Shown here in pieces: positions 1-7,774 of a stretch of DNA of 64,000 nucleotides. Under the pieces are notes generated by a model that saw only the letters and a list, made by a program, of their open reading frames with translations, was not told where the DNA came from and searched no databases. Source of the DNA: Wolbachia endosymbiont (group A) of Pogonocherus hispidulus. Its GTDB lineage: Bacteria > Pseudomonadota > Alphaproteobacteria > Rickettsiales > Anaplasmataceae. Location: assembly GCF_964028195.1 (NCBI RefSeq), contig NZ_OZ034750.1, positions 1,364,001-1,428,000 of the forward strand, in the 5' to 3' direction. The position numbers and the translations under genes were made by a program. The number at the start of each line of letters is the position of its first letter. The first letter of the stretch is position 1.

Positions 1-21
1 CCACTTGCAATATTGAAATAA

Positions 22-153
22 ATGGTAAAACGCATTTTTGAAAGAGCCAAATTCTACAGCATACCAAAAACCATTGCTGAGAAACATGAGCACAATGCTG
101 GATGTGTAAAGATACATTGTGAAGAGAAACAGTTTCACAATTATATCTTTTAG
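22..153 (+). other. unrecognised short ORF at window edge
   Basis: An open frame of 43 codons starts with ATG just after an in-frame stop and ends in TAG. I see no clear ribosome binding site and do not recognise the protein (basic, with several His and Cys). It may be the tail of a decayed gene lying left of the window. Nothing else is supported between 1 and 222. Confidence 0.15.
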
Positions 154-222
154 ACTACCTAATATATAATTCAATAATCTTAATCTATAGAAAAGTGATA
201 TCATTTCACACCCACTTCAACA

Positions 223-297
223 TGGCTGGGGTGGAAGGATTCGAACCTTCGCGTGGCGGTATCAAAAACCGCTGCCTTACCACTTGGCTACACCCCA
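223..297 (-). tRNA. tRNA-Gln (TTG)
   Basis: Read on the minus strand, the segment folds as a 75-nt cloverleaf with a 7-bp acceptor stem (TGGGGTG with CACCCCA), a GGTTCGAATCC T-arm, and an anticodon loop TTTTGAT giving anticodon TTG. The 3' CCA is encoded. Its 5' end overlaps the stop codon of the upstream cutA-like frame by a few bases, so the two are probably co-transcribed. Confidence 0.95.
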
Positions 298-593
298 ATA
301 CTACTTACATCAATAACACTATTAGCCCAATTAGTAAAAGATTTATTTGCTTTTTCTATGGGCATCACAGCAATAGCTGGCTGATCATAAGAATGCATTG
401 CTTCGATTTTTTCTACAATTTTATCAACTTGATCATTCCTGCTCTTCATAATTGCCACTACTTCACAACCACTGTTAATTTCACCCTTCCATAAATACAG
501 AGAATTTACTTCAGTTACACATACAATTAACTTCTCGTTTAACAATTCTTCAGAAATAGTTTTAGCCTCATTTAAATTTGAAAAAGTTGAAAA
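288..593 (-). pseudogene. cutA: CutA-like divalent cation tolerance protein, start lost
   Basis: The frame encodes a CutA1-type protein. Visible family features are a strand ending EKLIVCV, the segment SLYLWKGEI, the VAIMKSR strand, a helix VDKIVEKIEAMHSYD, and the end AIAVMPI..ANKSFTNW. CutA1 proteins are trimeric and are linked to metal tolerance. Family-like sequence (FSTFSNLNEAKTISEELL) continues upstream of the first possible start, a TTG at 545, and is cut by an in-frame TAG at 594-596. No ATG, GTG or other TTG exists in that stretch. The first beta strand is therefore missing or translated from a rare start, so the gene is probably decaying. The stop lies inside the 5' end of tRNA-Gln. 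Confidence 0.6.
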
Positions 594-744
594 CTAAATT
601 ATTCATTAGAATCTATATAAACGCATTGCTACTATACTCCACTCAGGTTTATTCATCAAGAGAAAATAACGCCAGCGCGTACTGTATGAACATTTGTTTG
701 CAAAGGTAGTATGTTAAGTGTTATAGCTAGTTTGCCTCAAACGT

Positions 745-915
745 AAAGGTGTCATCCCAGTGCCCCTGTGATGTCATTCCAGTGCTTGACACTGGAATCC
801 AGTTTTCCATATAATCTCATCGAAAACGTTGTAACCACTTTCTATGCTAGTTTACTTGTAAACAAGCAAACTTTCCTGGATCCAAGTAGTCAAGCACTGG
901 GATGACACCTTTCCT
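745..915. repeat. Wolbachia-type palindromic repeats
   Basis: Two diverged palindromic units face each other (GTGTCATCCCAGTG near 749, ATTCCAGTGCTTGACACTGG near 777, and CAAGCACTGGGATGACACC near 890). The motif recurs in most gene-free gaps of this window. No gene is seen from 600 to 1048. Confidence 0.8.
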
Positions 916-986
916 AGCAGAGAAATCACAATGTTCATACGGTTGTACGCGTACCGCTGGGATCTAGGATTTTTCTATAGTTTAAA

Positions 987-1025
987 AACAAAAAAAGGAT
1001 GTTACTCAACGAGTAACATCCTTTT
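987..1025 (-). terminator. rho-independent terminator
   Basis: A perfect 11-bp stem, GGATGTTACTC with GAGTAACATCC, has a 3-nt loop (AAC). A and T tracts flank it, extending the stem to about 15 bp. On the minus strand it lies just after the stop of the gene at 1049-2356 and ends in a T-rich tract. Confidence 0.85.
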
Positions 1026-1048
1026 GGAGAAGGTAGAAGTTTTACTTA

Positions 1049-2356
1049 TTACACTGTTCCTGGAGTTGCTGTAGCTCTTGAGTTGACAGGTTCTGCACTA
1101 GGTTGATCTAGAGATGCGCGTCGTTTTGCCAACTTTTCTTCGCGTTCTCTGTCAAATTCTTCTTTTAAAGGAAGAACTTGTTTTCTTGTTGGCGTAGAAG
1201 AACCAGAACCCATTCCACTATCAGAAGAATTACTGCGAGTTAGAGTTCCCTCATCCAGTGAATTGCTTCTGGTTGATTTGGGTGTAGAAAGCACATGTTT
1301 TTTCGCCCGCTGATCAACAAACTTTGACCATTCATCCTCTAAGGTTGGACTTTCAGGTACTTTTGGTGGAGCAACTGGAATAGACTGCTTACCAGAAGGT
1401 TTTTGTCCTATTGTTGCAGTTTTGTCAAGCACCCCAAGATCAGAACTAAAAGGTTCGTGAAGTTGTTTTTCTACGTTACTCCCTCCAAATTGTATAGAAT
1501 CTCTGAGTGTCCCATACTTTCCTGCTACTTTATTAAGGTTCTCCATAGAGTTAGAAAGTTTATGCTCTGTTTTGCACTCTTTAACAATCCTCTTAATTTC
1601 ATCGTAATGTTCAGAGAAAACACGGTCAATGAAATAAACATCGCTAGGCAATGCTTTCTGTTTTATCAAGACACGCAAATCTTTTTCATCCAAATGCTTA
1701 ATGAAGTTTTTTTGTACTTGCCACTTAGGAGTATGCTCTATCGATTCTGATTTTGCCTCCTCTGCTATTTTTAAATCAATTTTTAACGATATTTCAGAAA
1801 GTATATTTTTTACTAACTTAGAATTATCTCCTTTATCAGCAAAAATCGCTTTTAGTTCGTGCTTTATTTCACCAGCTTTCTTGCGATCTTCCTCAGGAAA
1901 CTTTGTCATTTTTTCTATAGCATCACCTTCCTTAGCATGATTGTAAAATACAACTCTATCCCTTTCCTTAAAGCGTTTTTTCAGTGAATCTACACCTTCT
2001 CCCACCTTATCTCTAGCATGCACAGCACCACCTTTAGCTGTTTCGTAAAGATTTTTCGCCCCATCAACTGTCTTTTCTGCTGACCATTTGAGCCCTTTGA
2101 ATGTGTATTCAACTGCTTTATAAGCAAAAAATAGAGTAAGGGCAACTATTGCACCTGTTGCAGCAACCGGTAAAGCAACTGCCACAAATGGAAGTAATGC
2201 ACCAACCATCACACCTACTGCACCTACTGCAATCATTTGCTCTTTTGCAGACCAGTTAGAGAAATTTTTTATATCTTTTAGTTTATCCTGCACAGTTTCC
2301 ATGAAAGTGGAATTTTTTTTAACAGAACTTGAATTTGTTTGTTTACTGGCTAACAT
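1049..2356 (-). CDS. unknown protein with N-terminal membrane hairpin
   Basis: I do not recognise this protein of about 435 aa. A Ser/Lys-rich N-terminus is followed by a hydrophobic segment at about residues 40-80, rich in Val, Ala and Gly, that could form one or two membrane helices. Next comes a charged, probably helical region (about 90-300) and a Pro/Ser/Thr-rich disordered tail with short RSNS-type repeats. I chose the ATG at 2356 because GTGAGG lies just upstream; the longer GTG start overlaps that ribosome binding site. The gene stands alone, ends at a strong terminator, and its leader (TTAATTAATAGTGAGG) resembles that of two other accessory genes here. A secreted or membrane host-interaction protein is possible but unproven. 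Confidence 0.75.
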   Translation of the reverse strand: MLASKQTNSSSVKKNSTFMETVQDKLKDIKNFSNWSAKEQMIAVGAVGVMVGALLPFVAVALPVAATGAIVALTLFFAYKAVEYTFKGLKWSAEKTVDGAKNLYETAKGGAVHARDKVGEGVDSLKKRFKERDRVVFYNHAKEGDAIEKMTKFPEEDRKKAGEIKHELKAIFADKGDNSKLVKNILSEISLKIDLKIAEEAKSESIEHTPKWQVQKNFIKHLDEKDLRVLIKQKALPSDVYFIDRVFSEHYDEIKRIVKECKTEHKLSNSMENLNKVAGKYGTLRDSIQFGGSNVEKQLHEPFSSDLGVLDKTATIGQKPSGKQSIPVAPPKVPESPTLEDEWSKFVDQRAKKHVLSTPKSTRSNSLDEGTLTRSNSSDSGMGSGSSTPTRKQVLPLKEEFDREREEKLAKRRASLDQPSAEPVNSRATATPGTV

Positions 2357-2511
2357 TTTAAACCTCACTATTAATTAAATATATTATATTGTACACCCTC
2401 GATTCTTAAGTTAGTGTTAATTTGGCTGCCAGTATTCATTTGTCTTCAAATAATTTCGCTTGACGTGTTTTTTGATAGTGTGGAAAATTAGGTCAAGAAG
2501 CCGGAGTATTT

Positions 2512-2727
2512 ATGAGGTGCATAAAAAGGGCACTCATCTTTTTGGCTGTTATAACTTTAATAATAATAGCTTTACTATTTAGGTATAATTCCCATTTTCA
2601 CGAAGACGTAGTGCACTTAAAGAGTGACAATAAAGAATTCAAAAAAAAGCCAGAAAATTCTGTAGAGTCGACCATACTATATAGAGAAAAGGAAGTGTAC
2701 GATCATGTTTTCCATCCTGATGATTAA
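2512..2727 (+). CDS. small single-pass membrane protein, unknown
   Basis: This 71-aa protein has a basic start (MRCIKRA), one hydrophobic helix at about residues 7-24 (ALIFLAVITLIIIALLF) and a hydrophilic, charged C-terminal tail with several His and Asp. GGAG lies 7 nt before the ATG. It precedes hflK by about 80 bp on the same strand and could share a transcript with it. I do not recognise a family. The helix could be a signal anchor with the tail facing the periplasm. Confidence 0.6.
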   Translation: MRCIKRALIFLAVITLIIIALLFRYNSHFHEDVVHLKSDNKEFKKKPENSVESTILYREKEVYDHVFHPDD

Positions 2728-2809
2728 TTTGTAAATAAAATAGCAATTTATGTTTGCATTTTCTTATTAAAGAAGTAATATTAGCGTATTAATTATAGAA
2801 TCAATCATT

Positions 2810-3844
2810 ATGTTTGATGAGAATAATCCTTGGAATCTGGGAAAGAAACCGGTAGGGAACAAAACTCCTAATAATGAAGATATTTTAAGTAAAGCTGTAT
2901 CTGATGTAAGGTTCTTTCTTAATGGATTAACCAGAAACAGGGGCAAAAAACCTTATTTCATCATTTTTATTATTTTGCTGTTCTATGCTTGCACTGGCTT
3001 TTATATTGTCCATCCTAGTGAGGAAAGTATAGAACTTACCTTTGGTAAATATTCTAATACAGAAACACCTGGTTTGCGTTATCACTTCCCCTACCCTATT
3101 GGCAAGGTTTTTAAAGTGAACGTTAAGGAAGTAAATCGTGAAGAAATTGGGGTAAGTAGTTCTTATGGGCGAGATACAGATCGCGGTGAAGGTGTGATGC
3201 TAACTGGAGATGAAAATATAGTCAACGTTAACTTCGAGGTTCAGTGGCGCGTTAGAGATGCTAAGGACTATTTATTCAAAGTGCGGGATTACAAACCCGG
3301 TTTCAGTGTTAAAAATGCTGCTGAAAGTGCCATGAGAGAAATAATAGGTAAAAACACGATCTCTTTTGCACTTGGTCAAGGCAGACCAGAAATTTCTAGA
3401 GATACTAGAATTCTATTGCAGCAGATTCTTGATGGATACCAAATGGGCATAGAGATTTTATCTGTTCAAATGAAAAAAATTGATCCACCAGAAAAAGTAA
3501 TCAGTTCGTTTAGAGATGTACAAAGTGCTCGTGCAGACAAAGAGCGTACTATAAACGAAGCATATGCTTATAATAACGATATTATACCTCGAGCAAAGGG
3601 TGAAGCGATAAAGATAAAATTAGATGCAGAGGCATATGAGAATGAAGTAATAAATGAAGCAAAAGGTAATGCAAATCGCTTTTTATCTCTTTATGAGGAA
3701 TATAGACAGAATCCTTCTCTCGTTAAGAATCGTATTTATCTTGAAACTATGGAAAATATTTTCAGTAAGGTAGACAAAGTTGTTGTAACTGATGATCTGA
3801 AAGGTATGTTTTCTTATTTACCTCTTACAAATTTAGGGAAATAA
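2810..3844 (+). CDS. hflK: FtsH protease regulator HflK
   Basis: HflK is a band 7/SPFH membrane protein that forms a large complex with HflC around the inner-membrane protease FtsH and modulates its activity. The 344-aa product has a Gly/Asn/Pro-rich N-terminus typical of HflK (FDENNPWNLGKKP). A single membrane helix follows at about residues 50-67. The SPFH domain runs from about 70 (YIVHPSEESIELTFGKY) to 260, and a coiled helix rich in Ala, Glu and Lys follows. The stop is 2 bp before hflC, giving the conserved pair hflK-hflC and then htrA. Confidence 0.95.
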   Translation: MFDENNPWNLGKKPVGNKTPNNEDILSKAVSDVRFFLNGLTRNRGKKPYFIIFIILLFYACTGFYIVHPSEESIELTFGKYSNTETPGLRYHFPYPIGKVFKVNVKEVNREEIGVSSSYGRDTDRGEGVMLTGDENIVNVNFEVQWRVRDAKDYLFKVRDYKPGFSVKNAAESAMREIIGKNTISFALGQGRPEISRDTRILLQQILDGYQMGIEILSVQMKKIDPPEKVISSFRDVQSARADKERTINEAYAYNNDIIPRAKGEAIKIKLDAEAYENEVINEAKGNANRFLSLYEEYRQNPSLVKNRIYLETMENIFSKVDKVVVTDDLKGMFSYLPLTNLGK

Positions 3845-3846
3845 CC

Positions 3847-4719
3847 ATGAGTAGTAATATTAAATTTGTTTTTGTTTCTGTATTTGTTGTTTTATTGATT
3901 GTTTTATTTAATTCAATATTTGTTGTGCAAGAAACAAAGCAAGCGATAGTTATACAACTCGGTAAAGTTGTAAGAGATGTTAGGGAAAGTGGCTTATATT
4001 TTAAGTTACCATTCATAAATAGTGTAGAGTTTCTTGATAAAAGAGTTTTAGATTTAAGTCCTGATAAGATCCCAAGGGAAGTGATAACAGCGGATCAAAA
4101 ACGTATTATAGTAGATGCGTATGCAAAATATAAAATAACAAATCCTGTTACTTTTTACCAGGCTGTGAGGAATGAATCAGGGCTGGTTAGAAGATTGTAT
4201 CCGGTTATAGAAGCACACATAAGAGAAAATATAGGCAGATTTTCGTTGATTAGTTTGTTGAACGAAAAAAGATCAGAGGTTATGCAATTGATTCAGCGTG
4301 GAGTTTATTCTGAAGCTGAAAAATTTGGCATAGAAATAATAGACGTAAGAATTAAGAGAGCAGATTTACCAGAAGAAAATAGTTCTGCAATATTTCGCCG
4401 TATGCAAACTGAAAGGGAAAAAGAAGCAAAAGAAATTAGAGCAGAAGGAGAGCAAGCTGGGCAGGAAGTTAGATCAAAAGCTGATAAATTAAAAAGGGAA
4501 ATTATCTCCAGTGCAGTAAAAGAATCATATGAAATAAGGGGCCGTGGTTATGCTGAAGCAACTAGAATTTATAATGAGGCATTTAAGGTTGATGAAGAGT
4601 TTTTTAACTTTTATCGCTCTATGAGCGCTTACAGTAAATCATTTGTCGAAAATAATACTAAATTTGTACTTTCACCAAACAATAACTTTTTAGATATTTT
4701 AAATAAGGGATGGAAATAG
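3847..4719 (+). CDS. hflC: FtsH protease regulator HflC
   Basis: This is the partner of HflK in the inner-membrane SPFH complex. The 290-aa protein has an N-terminal membrane helix at residues 5-25. The SPFH domain starts at VVQETKQAIVIQLGKVV, with the typical GLYFKLPFI and VEFLDKRVL segments, and a charged coiled helix (about 180-240, rich in EKEAKEIRAEGE-type sequence) follows. Length is usual for the family. It starts 2 bp after hflK and ends 3 bp before htrA, so the three genes are very probably one operon for membrane-protein quality control. Confidence 0.95.
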   Translation: MSSNIKFVFVSVFVVLLIVLFNSIFVVQETKQAIVIQLGKVVRDVRESGLYFKLPFINSVEFLDKRVLDLSPDKIPREVITADQKRIIVDAYAKYKITNPVTFYQAVRNESGLVRRLYPVIEAHIRENIGRFSLISLLNEKRSEVMQLIQRGVYSEAEKFGIEIIDVRIKRADLPEENSSAIFRRMQTEREKEAKEIRAEGEQAGQEVRSKADKLKREIISSAVKESYEIRGRGYAEATRIYNEAFKVDEEFFNFYRSMSAYSKSFVENNTKFVLSPNNNFLDILNKGWK

Positions 4720-4722
4720 TCT

Positions 4723-6216
4723 ATGAAAAGTAAGGCATTTATTTTATCTATATTTGCATATTTTCTAATTGCGTTTTCTTCGTATGCTAATATGTTTGAT
4801 TGGAATGCAAAAAAGGTCGTTGATGCTAGCACTACTGGATGTAACTGTAATCAAGGACTTGCCGATTTAGTGGAAGAACTCATTCCTGCGGTTGTAAATA
4901 TTTCAAGCGAACAAATAATCAAACAAGAAAGTAACAATAGAACTAAAATCCCTTTTATGCCAAGAAATAATTTCTTTGATGATTTTAGAGAATTTTTTGA
5001 GCATTTTGATCAGTTTTTTATGGATAGGGGCCCTAGTGTTAACAGAGAGGTGGTGTTGCTTGGTTCTGGGTTTATTATAGATAAAGGTGGAACTATAGTA
5101 ACCAATTATCACGTTATTAAAAACGCCCAAGATATCACAGTTACTATGAACGATAATACTTATTTCAAAGCAGAAGTTTTAGGCTATGATGCAAGGACTG
5201 ATCTTGCTGTGCTTAAGGTTCATTCTAATAAAGATCTTCCTTTTGTTGCATTTGGCAATTCTGATACAGCAAGGGTTGGCGATACAGTTATTGCAATAGG
5301 TAACCCATTTGGTTTGGGTGGTTCTGTAAGCACAGGAATTATATCTGCAAGGTCCAGAGACATTAGTATCGGCACTATGAATGAATTTATCCAAACTGAT
5401 GCTGCAATTAATAGAGGCAACTCTGGAGGGCCATTATTTGATTTAAATGGAAAAGTTATAGGCATTAACACCGCTATCTATTCCCCATCTGAGTCTGGCG
5501 GCAACGTGGGTATAGGTTTTGCCATACCATCTAATTTAGCTATGTCAATTATTGACACATTAAAAAGTGGCAAAAAAATAAAACATGGTTGGCTCGGTGT
5601 GCAAGTGCAGCCTATAACGAAAGAATTCGCTGAGTCCTTGGGTTTAAAAGATATAAAAGGCGCATTGGTTGCAAGTATAGTAAAGGATAGTCCTGCAGAA
5701 AAAGGTGGGATTAAAGTAGGTGATATATTATTAGAATTTGACGGTAAAAAAATCGATAGAATGACACAATTACCTCAAATGGTTTCAAGAGCTGGACCTG
5801 AGAAAAAAGTGCAAGTTAAGTTGCTTAGAAAGAGCAAAGAGGTTAATATTAAAGTTGTGGTCGGAGAATCTACAAATGATGGCCAAGATAACAATCAAGA
5901 AGAAAATAAATCAACATCTGATTATGTAACAGGTTTAACTGTTTCAAATCTGCCAAAAGAATCAAAAGAAAGTAAAAATGATGTACCTACAAAAGGTGTG
6001 ATAGTTACCAATGTAGATAGTAACAGTAATGCCACGCTGCGTGGTATTAAAAAAGGAGACATTATTATCCAATTAGATGGAACCGATATAGAAAATACTA
6101 ATGATTTTCAAAAACAAGTTGATTCAGCAGTAAAGAAAAACGGTAAAGATTCAATAATGTTGCTTATTTACCGCAATGGAAATCAATTCTTTACTTCGAT
6201 AAAGTTGAAGAAATAG
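4723..6216 (+). CDS. htrA: periplasmic serine protease/chaperone HtrA (DegP family)
   Basis: HtrA degrades or refolds damaged envelope proteins in the periplasm. The 497-aa product has a signal peptide at residues 1-22. The trypsin-like domain carries the triad H130 (in TNYHVIK), D160 (in ARTDLAVLK) and S234 (in RGNSGGPL). Two PDZ domains follow, at about 285-375 and 400-490, giving the DegP/DegQ layout. A Phe/Asp-rich loop at 82-102 matches the LA loop region. It is the third gene of hflK-hflC-htrA, 3 bp after hflC. All catalytic residues are present. Confidence 0.95.
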   Translation: MKSKAFILSIFAYFLIAFSSYANMFDWNAKKVVDASTTGCNCNQGLADLVEELIPAVVNISSEQIIKQESNNRTKIPFMPRNNFFDDFREFFEHFDQFFMDRGPSVNREVVLLGSGFIIDKGGTIVTNYHVIKNAQDITVTMNDNTYFKAEVLGYDARTDLAVLKVHSNKDLPFVAFGNSDTARVGDTVIAIGNPFGLGGSVSTGIISARSRDISIGTMNEFIQTDAAINRGNSGGPLFDLNGKVIGINTAIYSPSESGGNVGIGFAIPSNLAMSIIDTLKSGKKIKHGWLGVQVQPITKEFAESLGLKDIKGALVASIVKDSPAEKGGIKVGDILLEFDGKKIDRMTQLPQMVSRAGPEKKVQVKLLRKSKEVNIKVVVGESTNDGQDNNQEENKSTSDYVTGLTVSNLPKESKESKNDVPTKGVIVTNVDSNSNATLRGIKKGDIIIQLDGTDIENTNDFQKQVDSAVKKNGKDSIMLLIYRNGNQFFTSIKLKK

Positions 6217-6332
6217 CACTCGTAGGTTATTTACTAAATTAGCAGCATTGTAAGCCTGCCATTGTAACACCTCAATCTTATAAGACAAATCAAAAATATT
6301 AAAGTCTACATTCTATTCACTAAAATACACAT

Positions 6333-7763
6333 ATGGATAATATAAATTTTCTAAAATTCATTGAACTGTGCTTTCAAACGGTGGTGCCGGGATGTGAGTA
6401 TAATGATTATCAGTACATAAAAGTCATAGCAGACAGGCTGGAAGCAGCGAGCATTGGTGAAGTGAGACGAATAATATTCAATATGCCTCCGCGTTCAATG
6501 AAGTCCATATGTGTAAGTGTTGCGTGGCCCGCATGGATACTGGGAAATCAGCCATCTGCAAGAATAATAGTTGCAAGTTATTCTCGGCTGCTCAGCGAAA
6601 AGCACTCGCTTGATACCAGGTGCATAATGCAATCTGATTGGTATAAAGAGCTGTTTCCAGAGGTAAAATTATCCAAAGACCAGAACACTAAATATAAATT
6701 CCAAACAGTGCAGAGAGGATTTAGAATCGCAACATCAGTTGGAGGGACGTTAACAGGTGAAGGTGGTGATTTTATTATTGTGGATGATCCGCTTAACCCT
6801 GCCCAAGCTTTGAGTGAAACGTTTAGAAAGCGTGCCACAAACTGGTTCGATCAGACTTTGGTAACCAGGCTCAACGATAGGAAAAAAGGAGTAATTGTGC
6901 TTGTTATGCACAGGCTGCACCTGGAAGACTTAACTGGGCACCTCTTATCCAAGCCAAAAAACATATGGCATCACATTTGTTTGCCAATGATTTCTGAAAA
7001 AGTGGAGATAATCGACTCAATTACGACACAAGAAAAAGGTTTATATTCAAGAGAAGAGAATGAGTTATTATATCCCCTGGAGGGAGGAAGAGAAGAAGTT
7101 GAGATGATAAAAGTTGAACTCGGGAGTTACGCTTTTGCTGCTCAATATCAACAAAACCCCCTGCCACTTTCAAGCGATATAATTAAACAAGAGTGGCTAA
7201 AGCGCTATAAAAATTTCCCTGATAATCCCTCACATGTAACTCAAAGCTGGGACACTGCAGTTTCAACAAACGATTCCAGCGACTTTAGCGTCTGCACCAC
7301 CTGGGCAAAAATAGATAATAAATTCTATTTACTTGATGTATATCGAGCAAAGCTTGAGTATCCAAAGCTTAAAGAGCAAGTTCTGTCACTAGCTGCAAGA
7401 TGGGCACCACATGCAATTTTGATTGAAGCAAAAACGAGTGGTCAACAATTAACACAAGAGCTAAAGGCAAATAGCGATCTACCCATTATTGAAATTGTGC
7501 CACACAATGACAAACTCACTCGATTTTATCAAATTGTTCCGGTGATAGAGTCTGGCAGGGTTTTTCTGCCACAGCAAGCGGTATGGCTCAATGATTTTGA
7601 GTATGAGATTTTAATCTTTCCGGAAGCCCATTATGACGATCAGGTGGACAGTACGGTACAATATTTACAATGGATGAGAAAAATTAACACCAGCGCCTTT
7701 AGGGTCAGGGACTTTGGCCCTAACCCTAATAAAACGCTTAGGTGGCTGAGAGCAGTGGATTAG
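6333..7763 (+). CDS. orphan phage terminase large subunit-like protein
   Basis: The 476-aa protein has the order of phage terminase large subunits, which pump and cut DNA into capsids. The N-terminal ATPase has PPRSMKS (52-58) at the Walker A position and FIIVDDP (147-153) as Walker B. The C-terminal RNase H-like nuclease shows acidic positions in QSWDTA, ILIEAKTSG and DDQVDS. The Walker A is unusual because Gly residues of the normal loop are replaced. No small terminase, portal or capsid gene is beside it, so it is a phage leftover. The frame is intact, in contrast to the broken copy of its 3' end near 12.5 kb. Whether it is still active is unknown. Confidence 0.85.
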   Translation: MDNINFLKFIELCFQTVVPGCEYNDYQYIKVIADRLEAASIGEVRRIIFNMPPRSMKSICVSVAWPAWILGNQPSARIIVASYSRLLSEKHSLDTRCIMQSDWYKELFPEVKLSKDQNTKYKFQTVQRGFRIATSVGGTLTGEGGDFIIVDDPLNPAQALSETFRKRATNWFDQTLVTRLNDRKKGVIVLVMHRLHLEDLTGHLLSKPKNIWHHICLPMISEKVEIIDSITTQEKGLYSREENELLYPLEGGREEVEMIKVELGSYAFAAQYQQNPLPLSSDIIKQEWLKRYKNFPDNPSHVTQSWDTAVSTNDSSDFSVCTTWAKIDNKFYLLDVYRAKLEYPKLKEQVLSLAARWAPHAILIEAKTSGQQLTQELKANSDLPIIEIVPHNDKLTRFYQIVPVIESGRVFLPQQAVWLNDFEYEILIFPEAHYDDQVDSTVQYLQWMRKINTSAFRVRDFGPNPNKTLRWLRAVD

Positions 7764-7774
7764 GTACAAACCGC

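Noticed and set aside
1403..1940. Two plus-strand frames inside the gene at 1049-2356
   Set aside because: Antisense shadows rich in Phe, Ser and Cys without start signals.
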